A DNA stretch of 64,000 nucleotides from JAHDVS01 sp964370985 (GCA_964370985.1 CAYJLE010000014.1:1-64000); one strand, 5' to 3'. Positions 44,035 to 53,452 are shown, counted from the stretch's first letter. Numbers and translations are program-made. Notes: generated from the sequence alone by a model not told the origin.

Positions 44035-44958
44035 CTATCGCTTGATCGCTCCGAAGGTGAGGCCGCGCACGAGGTAGCGCTGGATCGCGAGCCCGAAGAT
44101 AGCGGGCGGCAGGATCAGCAGGCACGCGAGCGCAGCCTGGAGCCCGTATTCGTTCCCCGAGGCCCCACCCTGGAGCGACTGGAGATAGACGGGCGCGGTG
44201 CTGTGGGCGTCGGTCGTCATCACCTTCGCGATCAGGAAGTCCGACCAGTTGAGAATGAAGACGAAGAGCCCGGTCGCGGCGAGGCCGCCCTTGACCTGGG
44301 GGAGCACGGCCTTGAAGAAGGCGCCCCATTGCGTGCAACCGTCGACGATCGCGGCCTCCGAGATCTCACGCGGCACCTCCTGGAAGAAGCTGCGCATCAG
44401 CCACACGACGAAGGGGAACGTGATCGCCCCGTAGAGGATGATCACCCCCCAGTAGGTGTCATACAGCTTGATCGCCACGTAGAAGAAGAGCAGGGGGATG
44501 ATGATCGCGACCGGCGGGAACATCCGGAGCTGGAGGATCTGGAACGGCAGCATCCGCCCCCCCGCTCGGAAGCGCGCGATGCCGTAGGCGGTGACGATGC
44601 CAGCGAGCAGAGCCAGCAGCGTGCCGCCGACCGAGAGGATGATCGAGTTCTTGAATGGCGTCAGGGCCGAGCGCGAGCGCTGGGTCGCGAACACGCTGTC
44701 TTCGGCGCTCTTGAGGCCGAGGAGGTTCGTGTAGTTGTCGATGGTCGGGCTCTGGGGCGCCCAGTAGACCTTGCCCGGCGGGTTCCACTCCGGTCTCGGC
44801 TTGAAGGACATCGACACGACCCAGTAGAGCGGAAACGCGAAGAAGGAGGCGATCATGACCACGGCGACCACCTTCACCCACGGTCGCGCGACAACCCACC
44901 GCGACGTGCTGGCGTCCGCGGTGAAGCGAACGCGCTCTTCCTGGGGCATCGTCGTCAT
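44035..44958 (-). CDS. ABC importer 2 permease, MalG/UgpE-type, 307 aa
   Basis: Six-helix permease. FPLYWVVSMSFKPRPEWNPP (about residues 42-61), LRMFPPVAIIIPLLFFY and the EAA loop EISEAAIVDGCTQWGAFFKA (about 195-214); the C-terminus is LVRGLTFGAIKR, identical to importer 1. N-terminal cytoplasmic extension of about 25 residues. TGATG overlap with the upstream permease stop. Confidence 0.92.
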   Translation of the reverse strand: MTTMPQEERVRFTADASTSRWVVARPWVKVVAVVMIASFFAFPLYWVVSMSFKPRPEWNPPGKVYWAPQSPTIDNYTNLLGLKSAEDSVFATQRSRSALTPFKNSIILSVGGTLLALLAGIVTAYGIARFRAGGRMLPFQILQLRMFPPVAIIIPLLFFYVAIKLYDTYWGVIILYGAITFPFVVWLMRSFFQEVPREISEAAIVDGCTQWGAFFKAVLPQVKGGLAATGLFVFILNWSDFLIAKVMTTDAHSTAPVYLQSLQGGASGNEYGLQAALACLLILPPAIFGLAIQRYLVRGLTFGAIKR

Positions 44959-45914
44959 CAGATTCGCGCCTCCGCCTCGATTGCGTCCTCGATCCGCGGG
45001 CCCGCCCCCTTTGTCGGTGCCTCCGCGCCGGCAAGCTCCTCGAGCGTCTCCTCCTGCGCCCGCTCGATCGGGCGGATGGCCCAGAAGCCGGCGATCGAGA
45101 CGAAGATCAGGACGAGGATCGCCACGGAGCTCGCGTACCCCCAGCGTGTGGCCTCGGACGTCTCGTCGAAGAGGAAGATCGAGATGTTGGTCGTCGCCTC
45201 GCCCGGCCCACCGCGCGTGAGCAGGTAGATCGGGTCGAACATCTTGAAGGCCTCGAGCCCGCGGATGATGAGCGCGATCAGGATGATCAGCTTCATCATG
45301 GGCAGGGTCAGGTAGCGAAGCTGCTGCCAGAACCCGGCGCCGAGGATCCTGGCCTGGTTCACCTGGTCCTCCGGGAGCGCCGCGAGACCGGAGAGGAAGA
45401 TGAGGAACATGAGCGGGGTCCACTGCCAGATATCGACGGTCATGACCGCCCAGATGGCGATGTTCGCATTCTGGAGCCATTCGATCTGGACGACGCCCGG
45501 CAGGATCGCCGACAGGGCGCCGTTCACGGGCCCGTCGACCTGGTAGAGCATGAAGAAGATGAAGCCGGAGACCGCGGGCACGACCATCATCGGCAGCAGG
45601 AAGAACACGGTCACGAGCCCCCGGCCACGGAAGCTCTTGACGAGGAGCATCGCGAGCGCGAAGCCGAGGACGGCCTCGACCGTGACGCAGACGACGGTGA
45701 TCAGCACGGTCCGCCACATCGCCTCCCAGAAGGTGACGCTGGTGAGGGCCTCCCAGTAGCCGTCGAACCAGTGCCAGTGGCGGTAGGCGTGCCAGAAGTC
45801 GTCGCCGCTCGTCGGCGACCAGCCGGTGAAGCCGATGTAGATGGCGACGCCGGCCGGGAAGAGAACGATGAACGCCAGCAGGAGCTGGCCGGGAGCGACC
45901 AGGAGCTTCGCCAC
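44958..45914 (-). CDS. ABC importer 2 permease, MalF/UgpA-type (N-terminus disturbed by gap)
   Basis: Six-helix permease paralogous to the one at 13031; the EAA loop lies in NQARILGAGFWQQLRYLTLP. The visible frame from GTG 45914 begins MAKLLVAPGQ, within what should be residue 35-40 of the protein. The real start is probably upstream of the N run: from GTG 46108 a frame reads through the hairpin and gives GGRAEKRVAQLRVAPGQ before the gap, nearly repeating GGRDEKRVAKLLVAPGQ after it. The true N-terminus cannot be settled from this assembly. Confidence 0.85.
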   Translation of the reverse strand: MAKLLVAPGQLLLAFIVLFPAGVAIYIGFTGWSPTSGDDFWHAYRHWHWFDGYWEALTSVTFWEAMWRTVLITVVCVTVEAVLGFALAMLLVKSFRGRGLVTVFFLLPMMVVPAVSGFIFFMLYQVDGPVNGALSAILPGVVQIEWLQNANIAIWAVMTVDIWQWTPLMFLIFLSGLAALPEDQVNQARILGAGFWQQLRYLTLPMMKLIILIALIIRGLEAFKMFDPIYLLTRGGPGEATTNISIFLFDETSEATRWGYASSVAILVLIFVSIAGFWAIRPIERAQEETLEELAGAEAPTKGAGPRIEDAIEAEARI

Positions 45915-45980
45915 CCGTTTCTCGTCGCGGCCGCCGCAGTGGGCGCGCCCCCCGCCGGGGTGGGGCGGGGCGCGGAGGGG

Positions 45981-45990
45981 NNNNNNNNNN
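45981..45990. other. Assembly gap, 10 N, with duplicated flanks
   Basis: About 55 bases on each side (roughly 45886-45940 and 45998-46052) are similar but not identical copies, both coding the permease N-terminus on the minus strand. This is what a scaffolder produces when contig ends from two strains overlap without merging. Confidence 0.9.
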
Positions 45991-46050
45991 CCAGACGCTG
46001 GCCAGGAGCGACCCGGAGCTGCGCTACCCGCTTCTCGGCGCGGCCGCCGA

Positions 46051-46082
46051 AGCCCGGCAGCCGCGACTGCGGCTGCCGGGCT
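46051..46082 (-). terminator. Perfect 14-bp hairpin between SBP and permease genes
   Basis: AGCCCGGCAGCCGC pairs completely with GCGGCTGCCGGGCT around a GACT loop. It lies 48 bases after the SBP stop, the same place as the hairpin in importer 1, with no T run. It probably stabilises or attenuates the transcript; if the permease starts at 46108 it is also within its coding sequence. Confidence 0.7.
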
Positions 46083-46129
46083 TCGATCTGGGAGTTACCT
46101 GCTTCCACCTGCCAGTTCGCTCGCGGCGA

Positions 46130-47935
46130 CTAGATCTCCGTCGAGACCTCGGTCACGGGAAGCTGCTCGCCAGGCGTGTCGACCACCGTCGGGAACGACT
46201 CCTTCAGGGTCTTGAAGGCCTCGACCTGGATGTCCACACCCTGGTCCTCGGTGATCTTGTTCCAGCGCTTCTCGAGCGCGGCGGCCGCCTGCTCGGGGCT
46301 CTGCTGGTTCGTGAGCACCTTCTGGAGCTCCTCGCTGAGCGAGTCGCGGTAGGCGCCGCCGCCCTTGAGCGTGATCGGCGGGGCCGAGCGCGGGACGATG
46401 TTCGCGAACTGCCCGAGCGGCTGGGGCTTGTAGCTCTGCGCCGTGTACGGGTCGCTGAGCGTGTAGACGTGAACCGGATCCTGGTAGCCGCCCGGGTTGA
46501 ACGTCAGCCAGGTGTAGACGCGCGCGCCGCCGAGCCACTGGAGGAAGAGATAGGCCGCCTCGTGGCGGGACGGGTCGGCGAACGCGTTCACGCCGTAGCT
46601 GATGTTGAAGAACAGCACCGGCCGGCGGATCAGCGCGCCGTCCACGACCCGGCCGGGCGTCACGTCGCTCTTGATGTACTGACCGACGTCGGCGGTGTCG
46701 AGGTCGGGGTTGCCCGGAATCAGCTTGGTCTGGTTCGGGAACGCACCGCCCATGAAGCCGTTGCCGCCGCCCATCAGCTGGTACTGCGCAATCCAGTCCT
46801 TCTCGACCGCTCCCGGCGAGTGGTACTTGAGCGAGTTCAGGAGCTCGGCGAAGGCCCGCACGCCGGCGTCGTTGTTGACGTTTGCCGAGCCGTCGTCGTT
46901 GAAGTAGAGGAGGTTCGGGTTGGCGGCCGAGACGAACCGTTCGTTCCACTTGACGGCGCCCCAGAACGGCGCGAGCGTGTTGACGTCACCGTAGAGCGGC
47001 ACGTCCGCGTCGGTGCGGGTGAAGAACTCCGCGACCTGGTCGTGGTCTTCCCAGGTGAGCGGGAACTCGAGCGGGCGGCCGTACTTGTCCGCGAACGCGG
47101 CCTGCTCCTCCGGGCTCTCGAGCAGATCGGAGCGGTAGAAGTACGGCTGCGTGTCGTTGTCGGCCGCGACCGCGTACGTCGAGCCCCGGTACTTCGTGAA
47201 CAGGTTCACGGTCGGCTGACCACCGGCATAGCCCCACTCGGGGTCACCCCATTGCGGCTGGTACTTCGCGACGAACTCGTCGAGCGGGAGCAGTAGGCCG
47301 GCCTCGGCGAAGTCACCCATCTCCTCGATCGCGCACGTGACGAGATCGAAGGAGCCGTTCTTGGTCGCGGCGTTCTGGAGGTTGTCCGGGTACTCGGAGG
47401 CGGGCTCCGTCTCGACGAACTCGAGCTTGATCCCCGTCTCCTCCTCGAACAGCGCGACGTGAGAGATCGCGCCCTCGGGGAAGGCCTGCTCGAACTGCGG
47501 GCGGGCGAAGTTCTGCACCTGCACGATCAGCTTGTCGGGCACCTTGCCGTCCTGGCGCAGCGCGCGCAGCGCGGAGATCGCGCGACCCTCCTGGGAGTCC
47601 AGCGGGTACTGGTAGCGCTCCGCACCGGGCCAGCCGACCGGGCCGCCGTACATGCCCTCGGCGAGGCCGTCCTTGAGCGGCGCCTCCTCGCTCGGCGGCG
47701 CCTCGCCGGTCGTCGCGGGTGCCTCCTCGGTCGTCGCGGGTGCCTCCTCTGTCGTCGCGGGCGGGGCCTCCTCCGTGGTGGCCGTCTCCTCGTCGCCGCC
47801 ACCGCACGCCGCGAGCAGCAGCGCGAGGCTGCCGGCGCCGGCGCCGGCGACGAGCTGCTTGCGGGTGATCGGCTTCTCCAGCAACTCCTCGCCGGGAAGC
47901 ACGTCCTTCGTGAGCCTTGCGTACCGCTTCCTCAT
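46130..47935 (-). CDS. ABC importer 2 substrate-binding lipoprotein, 601 aa
   Basis: MRKRYARL start and KPITRKQLVAGAGAGSLALL then LAAC: a signal with lipobox Cys44, parallel to importer 1 but with RK in place of RR. A TTEEAPPA/TTEEAPA linker (about residues 52-80) precedes a binding domain of about 500 aa (FAEAGLLLPLDEFVAKYQPQ, LTWEDHDQVAEFFTR). The unusually large size fits GlpV-like binding proteins. GGAGGAGGAGAAGGAG before the ATG is an excellent ribosome site. Ligand unknown, probably polyol, sugar or glycoside. Confidence 0.92.
   Translation of the reverse strand: MRKRYARLTKDVLPGEELLEKPITRKQLVAGAGAGSLALLLAACGGGDEETATTEEAPPATTEEAPATTEEAPATTGEAPPSEEAPLKDGLAEGMYGGPVGWPGAERYQYPLDSQEGRAISALRALRQDGKVPDKLIVQVQNFARPQFEQAFPEGAISHVALFEEETGIKLEFVETEPASEYPDNLQNAATKNGSFDLVTCAIEEMGDFAEAGLLLPLDEFVAKYQPQWGDPEWGYAGGQPTVNLFTKYRGSTYAVAADNDTQPYFYRSDLLESPEEQAAFADKYGRPLEFPLTWEDHDQVAEFFTRTDADVPLYGDVNTLAPFWGAVKWNERFVSAANPNLLYFNDDGSANVNNDAGVRAFAELLNSLKYHSPGAVEKDWIAQYQLMGGGNGFMGGAFPNQTKLIPGNPDLDTADVGQYIKSDVTPGRVVDGALIRRPVLFFNISYGVNAFADPSRHEAAYLFLQWLGGARVYTWLTFNPGGYQDPVHVYTLSDPYTAQSYKPQPLGQFANIVPRSAPPITLKGGGAYRDSLSEELQKVLTNQQSPEQAAAALEKRWNKITEDQGVDIQVEAFKTLKESFPTVVDTPGEQLPVTEVSTEI
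47690..47785 (-). repeat. Imperfect linker repeat coding TTEEAP(P)A
   Basis: About four units of 21-24 bases encode Thr-Thr-Glu-Glu-Ala-Pro-(Pro)-Ala after the lipobox of the SBP. Same motif as in importer 1, with more divergence between units, so this copy was assembled without a gap. Confidence 0.85.
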
Positions 47936-48073
47936 GCTCCTTCTCCTCCTCCGTGAAGGGCTAGGCCGGTTCGTCCGCCTTAGCCCGATCAAAGCCCCTT
48001 CTGAGAACGTTTCCTTCCCCTCCCGGACACGGCCACAATCGGCCCTGCTCCGAGCACCGCCGGGTTCCGGGGA

Positions 48074-48102
48074 CGTATAACAGGGTCGCTGCGCTTTGTC
48101 CA
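48074..48102 (-). promoter_or_regulatory. Sigma-70-type promoter of importer 2
   Basis: On the minus strand TGGACA (-35), a 17-base spacer and TATACG (-10), followed by a leader of about 130 bases to the SBP start. The 281 bases between SBP and RegD hold nothing else I can recognise except GAGAACGTTTCC near 48001, a weak palindrome (AACGTT). Confidence 0.55.
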
Positions 48103-48216
48103 GAAAGACCCGGCTTCTCGACACTCGGCGTGCCCCACAAAACCTTTCGACGGAGGCGGGCTCGAATTGTTAGCCTCCGGCCACGCGAGGGGGTGCTCGG
48201 AACGGCGACACAAGGC

Positions 48217-48984
48217 ATGAGCGCGCGGCCGATCAGGCGGGAGAACGTCCCCGCGAGCATCGCCAGCGACCTGCGCCGCCGGATCCTCGAGGGCGACCTG
48301 CCGCCCGGCTCGCAGATGCCCGGCCACCGAGGGCTCGCGGCCGCGTACTCGGTCAGCGTCGGCTCCGTGCGCGAGGCGCTCAGCATGCTGATCAGCGCGG
48401 GCCTCGTCGAGACGCGGGCCGGACGGGGCACGTTCGTCGCCGTGGGCGGCGCGCGCCCCTTCCCGGAGCACAGTGCAGCCCCCGGCGTCGCGGGCACGGG
48501 CGCCACGCTCGAGCGCGCCGAGGTCGAGCAGTTGGTCGAAGCGCGGGAGGTGATCGAGGTCGCGCTCGCGGCGATGGCGGCCCGCCGACGCGACCCCGAC
48601 GCGATCGCCCGCCTGCGCGCCTGCGCCGCGCGGATGCAGGACGCCTCCGCGAGCCCCGCCGCGTACTCGGAGGCGGACGTCGAGTTCCACCTCGCGCTCG
48701 CCGACGCGGCCGGGAACCGCTACCTGCTGCGGTCGATGCTCGCGATCCGCTCGCTCCTGAAGCAGGACATGGAGCTCGGTGCCGAGGCGGCGATCAGGCG
48801 CTTCGGCGACCTGGGCGTGAGCGTCGAGTCCCACGCGGCGCTCGTGGACGCGATCGAGGCGGGTGACCCCGAGCTCGCCGCCAAGGTTGCGACAACGATC
48901 GTCCGGCGCAACCGCGACTTCGTCCTCGCCCTCTACGGGCTCGGGCCGACCGCGGCCGCAGCGCGCGCGCACGGTGCCCGTTGA
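48217..48984 (+). CDS. GntR-family regulator with FCD domain (RegD), 255 aa
   Basis: Winged helix (residues about 8-78; GHRGLAAAYSVSVGSVREAL) with a TRAGRGTFVAV wing, then FCD domain (DVEFHLALADAAGN, SHAALVDAI). The frame is open upstream, but the protein proper begins at MSARPIRR; GTG 48192 is an alternative start. It is divergent from importer 2 and precedes the oxidation operon at 49051, so it probably controls one or both. Confidence 0.88.
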   Translation: MSARPIRRENVPASIASDLRRRILEGDLPPGSQMPGHRGLAAAYSVSVGSVREALSMLISAGLVETRAGRGTFVAVGGARPFPEHSAAPGVAGTGATLERAEVEQLVEAREVIEVALAAMAARRRDPDAIARLRACAARMQDASASPAAYSEADVEFHLALADAAGNRYLLRSMLAIRSLLKQDMELGAEAAIRRFGDLGVSVESHAALVDAIEAGDPELAAKVATTIVRRNRDFVLALYGLGPTAAAARAHGAR

Positions 48985-49050
48985 CACGCCGCGGCCGGCG
49001 CGGCTAGATTGCCCGGCGTGCCGCCGTTCCGAACAGTGACACGCTGACCG

Positions 49051-50217
49051 GTGGCCTGGGACTCGGTCCACCTCTTCGAGTGCCCGACACGGGTCCTCTA
49101 CGGAGCCGGCGCGTCGGCCCAGGCGGGGCAGCAGCTCGCCGCGCTCGGGGTCGGGAAGGCGCTCCTCGTCTCCGATCCCGGCGTCGCCGAAGCCGGTCTC
49201 GTGGAGCGGCTCGCGAGCGTGATCGGGGCGGCCGGGATCGGAGTCGCCGTCTACGCGAAGACCGAGCAGAACCCGACTACGACCAACCTCGAGGAGATCG
49301 CCGGCCTCTATCGCTCGGAAGGGTGCGACGGCCTCGTCGGCCTCGGGGGCGGAAGCGCGATGGACGCGGCGAAGGCCGCAGCGGCGCTGATCGAGAACGG
49401 CGGCTCGATCTGGGACTACCGGGGCAAGGATCTCGTCCCCCGGCCCGGGCCGCCGGTCGTCTGCCTGCCGACCACCTGCGGCACGGGTGCAGAGGTCACG
49501 TTCGTCGTCGTCGTCACCGACCCGTCCGAGCACTTCAAGATCGTCTGCGCCGCGCGCAACCTCGCCGCCCGGGTGGCGCTGGTCGACCCGGAGCTGGTCC
49601 TCACGGCGCCGCCGCAGGTGATCGCCTCGACCGGCGCGGACGCGCTCGCCCACGCGGTCGAGTCGTACCTCAACCTCGGCTCCGATCCGCTCCTCGACGC
49701 GCTCGACCTCCGGGCGATCGCGCTGATCGGAGCCAACCTCGTGCCGGCCGTGTACGACCGCGATCGCGAGGCGGTCGGCCACGTCTCGCTCGCGAGCCTG
49801 ATGGCGGGGATCGCCTTCAACATGAACGCGAACGCGATCGTGCACGCGGCCTCGACCCCTGTGACCGCCCGCCACGGCGTGCCGCACGGGGTCGCGAACG
49901 CGATCTTCATGCCCGCCGGCCTCGACTTCCTGCGCCCCGCCTGCGAGCCGAAGCTGCGCGAGGTCGCGCTCGCGCTCGGCGCCGACGTCGGCGGGCTCGA
50001 CGTCGCCGGCGCGGCCCGCCTCGGGGTCGAGGCCGTCCGCTCGCTGCTGCGCAGGGTCGAGCTGCCCTCGTCGCTGCGCGAGTGGGGGCTCGACCCCGCC
50101 GATCTCGACATCCCGACCCTCGTGGAGGACGCCATGCAGAGCCGCAACATCGCCACCAACCCGAGACCCGTGACCCGCGAGGATCTCGCGGAGCTGTACA
50201 GGGTCGTGGCCGGATGA
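49051..50217 (+). CDS. Iron-containing alcohol dehydrogenase, 388 aa
   Basis: Group III (Fe-dependent) alcohol dehydrogenase. GLGGGSAMDAAKAAA (about residues 96-110) binds NAD; LPTTCGTGAEVT (about 137-148); metal ligands in TGADALAHAVE (about 193-203) and HAASTPVTARHGVPHG (about 268-283). Normal length. GTG start. Family members reduce or oxidise small alcohols, lactaldehyde or sugar acids. First of six tightly overlapping genes. Confidence 0.92.
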   Translation: MAWDSVHLFECPTRVLYGAGASAQAGQQLAALGVGKALLVSDPGVAEAGLVERLASVIGAAGIGVAVYAKTEQNPTTTNLEEIAGLYRSEGCDGLVGLGGGSAMDAAKAAAALIENGGSIWDYRGKDLVPRPGPPVVCLPTTCGTGAEVTFVVVVTDPSEHFKIVCAARNLAARVALVDPELVLTAPPQVIASTGADALAHAVESYLNLGSDPLLDALDLRAIALIGANLVPAVYDRDREAVGHVSLASLMAGIAFNMNANAIVHAASTPVTARHGVPHGVANAIFMPAGLDFLRPACEPKLREVALALGADVGGLDVAGAARLGVEAVRSLLRRVELPSSLREWGLDPADLDIPTLVEDAMQSRNIATNPRPVTREDLAELYRVVAG

Positions 50218-51425
50218 AGATCGCCGACGTCAGGACCCACATCGTCGACACGCCGATCCCGGAGGAGCACCGGGTGCGAAGCGGCGCCGGGTACAAGCTC
50301 GCGCGGCAGGCGGCGTTCGTCGAGATCACGACCGACGAGGGCATCTCCGGCTACGGCCCCTGCTCGTTCGGGAGCGCCTCACTCGATCTCGGCTCGGTGG
50401 CGACGCTCTGCGACAACACCTTCGCGCAGGCGCTCGTCGGCGAGGACCCCCACCGGATCGAGCGGCTCTGGGACAAGCTCTACTACGGCTCGATCGTCCG
50501 CGTGCACGGCTACCGCAGCGTCGGCGTCGCGATCCTCTCGGCGATCGACATCGCCCTCTGGGACATCAAGGGCAAGGCGCTGGGGGCGCCCATCTACCAG
50601 CTCCTGGGCGGGGCGTTCCAGGATCCGGTGCCCGCCTACTCGAGCTCCGTCTACTGGGACACCCCGGAGGGCGCGGCGCGCCAGGCGCGGGCCTTCCTCG
50701 ACGCCGGCTTCAAGGCCTTCAAGGTCAAGGTCGGGCTGGACGTCGAGAACGACATCGCCTCGCTCCACGCGATCAGGGACGAGGTCGGCTACGGCGTCGA
50801 CATGCTCGTCGACGCGAACCAGTGCTACACACGGCACCTCGCCCTCCGGGTCGGCCGCGAGCTCGAGAAGCTGAACGTCCTGCTGTTCGAGGAGCCGCTG
50901 CCGATCGACGACGTGGACGGGCACGCGTTCCTCGCCGACAAGCTCGACGTGCGCATCGCGACCGGCGAGAACCTGTACACGCGCTGGGACTTCGTCCCCT
51001 TCATCGAGCGGCGGGCGGTACACGTCGTCCAGGCCGACGCGTCGCGCTGTGGAGGTATCAGCGAAGCGAAGCGGATCTTCGACCTCGCCGGGGCGTTCCA
51101 CCTGCACGCGATCCCGCACACGTTCTCGGATGCGCTGACCGTCGCCGCATCCGTTCATCTCGTCGCGGCCTGCTCGAATGCGCCGATCATCGAGTACGAC
51201 GCCACCTACAACCCGATCCAGACCGCGCTCGTCAAGAACCCGCTCGTGCCCAGCGAGAGCGCGATCGAGCTGCCGACCGCGCCGGGTCTCGGCGTCGAGA
51301 TCGACTGGGACTTCGTCGAGGCCCACCCGTACACGGGCACGATCGGCATCGGCGCCGGCTCGAGGCCGGCCTTCGGGCTCGGCTTCGAGCTGATCGAGGA
51401 CCGCAGCGCGACCTCGCTCGCATGA
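50214..51425 (+). CDS. Enolase-superfamily (mandelate racemase/sugar-acid dehydratase-like) protein, 403 aa
   Basis: Mg-dependent enolase-superfamily enzyme. KAFKVKVG (about residues 164-171) gives the KxK acid/base; metal ligands are in LVDANQ (about 197-202), LFEEPLP (about 223-229) and ATGENL (about 248-253); IPHTFS (about 301-306) carries the His of the MR/sugar-acid-dehydratase branch. It likely dehydrates an acid sugar to a 2-keto-3-deoxy acid, the substrate class of the aldolase at 4151 and the FAH enzyme at 30108. ATGA overlap with the previous gene. Confidence 0.9.
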   Translation: MKIADVRTHIVDTPIPEEHRVRSGAGYKLARQAAFVEITTDEGISGYGPCSFGSASLDLGSVATLCDNTFAQALVGEDPHRIERLWDKLYYGSIVRVHGYRSVGVAILSAIDIALWDIKGKALGAPIYQLLGGAFQDPVPAYSSSVYWDTPEGAARQARAFLDAGFKAFKVKVGLDVENDIASLHAIRDEVGYGVDMLVDANQCYTRHLALRVGRELEKLNVLLFEEPLPIDDVDGHAFLADKLDVRIATGENLYTRWDFVPFIERRAVHVVQADASRCGGISEAKRIFDLAGAFHLHAIPHTFSDALTVAASVHLVAACSNAPIIEYDATYNPIQTALVKNPLVPSESAIELPTAPGLGVEIDWDFVEAHPYTGTIGIGAGSRPAFGLGFELIEDRSATSLA

Positions 51426-52429
51426 TCGGCATCGCGAAGATCGCCCGGGGCCCCGGGAACGTCTCGCTGGTCGAGCGCCAGGAGCGTCCACCGGGCCCCG
51501 GCGAGGTCACGCTCGAGGTGCGCGGCGCCGGCGTCTGCGGCACCGACCTGCACATCGAGGCCGACGAGTTCCCTTGCGCGCCGCCGGTGACGATGGGGCA
51601 CGAGGTCTGCGGCGTCGTCGCCCGGATCGGAGACGGAGTCGACTCGTCGTGGGCCGGCGCGCGTGTCGTCTCGGAGACGTATTTCTCGACCTGCGGGCGG
51701 TGCGCCTGGTGCCGCGACGGCCGGATCAACCTCTGCCCGGAGCGCCGCTCGATCGGCTCGTTCGTCGACGGCGCGTTCGCGCCCCTGCTGATCGTCCCGG
51801 CCGGGAACCTCCACCGGATCCCGGACTGGCTCGACGAGCACGCCGCCGTCCTCGCCGAGCCGCTCGCCTGCGTCTGTCACTGCCTGCTCGACCCACCGAT
51901 CGTCTCGGCCGGGGATCGTGTGCTCGTCACGGGCCCCGGCCCCGTCGGCCTGCTCGCCGCGCAGGTCGCCCGCGCCGGGGGTGGCGACGTCCTCGTCAGC
52001 GGCCTGCCCGCGGACGAGGCTCGCCTCGCGGCCGCGCGCGGCCTCGGGCTCCGCACCGTGCTCGTGGGCGGAGCGCGAGGCGACGGGTTCGACGTCGTGA
52101 TCGAATGCTCCGGAAGCGCAGGCGGCGCCGCCACGTGTCTCGACGCGGCCGGGCGCGGGGCCCGCTACGTCCAGGTCGGCGTGTTCGGCCGGCCCGTGCC
52201 GGTCCCGCTCGACCGGATCTTCCAGAAGGAGCTGGTGGTCAGCTCGGGCTACGCGTCCACGCCGCGCTCCTGGCGGCGCGCGCTCGCATTGATAGAGTCG
52301 CGCCGGGTCGAGCTCGACCCGCTCGTCTCGGAGGTGGTCGGGCTCGGCGAATGGGAGCGGGTGTTCGCGGACCTGCGCCAGGGCAGGGGAATCAAAGTCG
52401 TCTTCGACCCTCGGAAGGAGGCCCCATGA
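51422..52429 (+). CDS. Zinc-dependent alcohol/sugar dehydrogenase (MDR), 335 aa
   Basis: Medium-chain dehydrogenase. GVCGTDLHIEADE (about residues 37-49) and GHEVCGVVARIGDGV (about 58-72) hold catalytic zinc ligands; CGRCAWCRDGRINLC (about 88-102) is the structural zinc lobe; GPGPVGLLAAQVAR (about 175-188) binds NAD. Like threonine or sorbitol dehydrogenases. ATGA overlaps at both ends. Oxidation of a sugar, polyol or sugar acid is likely. Confidence 0.92.
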   Translation: MIGIAKIARGPGNVSLVERQERPPGPGEVTLEVRGAGVCGTDLHIEADEFPCAPPVTMGHEVCGVVARIGDGVDSSWAGARVVSETYFSTCGRCAWCRDGRINLCPERRSIGSFVDGAFAPLLIVPAGNLHRIPDWLDEHAAVLAEPLACVCHCLLDPPIVSAGDRVLVTGPGPVGLLAAQVARAGGGDVLVSGLPADEARLAAARGLGLRTVLVGGARGDGFDVVIECSGSAGGAATCLDAAGRGARYVQVGVFGRPVPVPLDRIFQKELVVSSGYASTPRSWRRALALIESRRVELDPLVSEVVGLGEWERVFADLRQGRGIKVVFDPRKEAP

Positions 52430-53406
52430 AGATCGGCCTGTTCACCGTCGTCTTCAACGACAAGCCGCTGGAGGAGGTCGCGAAGTACGCGTCGGGCCTC
52501 GGCTACGAAGCGGTCGAGCTCGCGGCCTGGCGCGGGTCGAACCACTTCGACACCGACCGCGCGGCCGAGGACAGCGCGTACGCGAAGAGCGTCAAGAAGA
52601 TGCTGGCCGATCACGGGCTCGAGATCTCCGCACTCTCGAACCACCTGTTCTCGCAGATGGTGCTTCCGTTCAGCGACTCGTCGCTCGACGAGTGGGCGGG
52701 CACGTCCGACAAGGCGGAGATGGTCAGGCTCGGCACCGAGCACATCCTGAAGACCGCCGAGGTGGCTTCCGAACTCGAGATCGAGGTCGTCTGCGGCTTC
52801 TTCGGCTCGACCGTCTGGGAGAGCTGGTACATCTGGCCGCCGCAGCGACTCGCGATCTACGAAGAGGGCTGGGACCTGTTCGTGGAGCGCTGGAACCCGA
52901 TCCTCGACCGCTTCAAGGAGCTCGGAGTCAAGTTCGCCCACGAGTGCCACCCGACCGAGATCGCCTACAACGTCTTCACGGCACGAGAGGCGGTCAAGCG
53001 CCTCGACCGCGACGATTGGGGCTTCAACTTCGACCCGAGCCACATGATCTGGCAGATGATCGACCCGGTCGTCTTCATCAAGGAGTTCGGAAGCCGGATC
53101 CTCCACGCCCACGCCAAGGACTGGGAGCTGCAGAAGGACATCGTCCACATCGACGGCGTGACGGGAACGGGCTCCTGGCAGCGCGGCGATCGCGCCGCCC
53201 GCTACCGCGTCCCGGGCTGGGGCGACGTCGAATGGCGCCGGATCATCACCGCGCTGCTCGAGGTCGGCTACGACTTCGTGCTCTCGTTCGAGCACGAGGA
53301 CCCGGTCATGTCCGAGGAGGACGGCTGCGAGCAGTGCATCAAGTTCCTCAAGCCGCTGATCATCAACAAGCCGCTCGTGCCGGGACAGGCGTGGTGGCTC
53401 GCGTAG
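52426..53406 (+). CDS. Sugar phosphate isomerase/epimerase-like TIM-barrel protein, 326 aa
   Basis: Xylose-isomerase-like TIM barrel. FAHECHPTEI (about 168-177), FDPSHMIWQMID (about 202-213), HAHAKDWELQ (about 229-238) and SFEHEDPVM (about 286-294) form the metal site. An insertion with GSWQRGDRAARYRVPGWG is typical of a longer branch. GGAAGGAGGCCCC precedes the ATG. Paralogue of the protein at 40820. Confidence 0.9.
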   Translation: MKIGLFTVVFNDKPLEEVAKYASGLGYEAVELAAWRGSNHFDTDRAAEDSAYAKSVKKMLADHGLEISALSNHLFSQMVLPFSDSSLDEWAGTSDKAEMVRLGTEHILKTAEVASELEIEVVCGFFGSTVWESWYIWPPQRLAIYEEGWDLFVERWNPILDRFKELGVKFAHECHPTEIAYNVFTAREAVKRLDRDDWGFNFDPSHMIWQMIDPVVFIKEFGSRILHAHAKDWELQKDIVHIDGVTGTGSWQRGDRAARYRVPGWGDVEWRRIITALLEVGYDFVLSFEHEDPVMSEEDGCEQCIKFLKPLIINKPLVPGQAWWLA

Positions 53407-53452
53407 AGGAGGGTCGTGACCGACCCCCGCACGGATACGGAGAGGAGTGACG

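Noticed and set aside
48130..48216. N-terminal extension of RegD to an ATG-like start at 48130
   Set aside because: The extra residues are Arg-rich and lie over the promoter of importer 2; the winged helix begins right after MSARPIRR.
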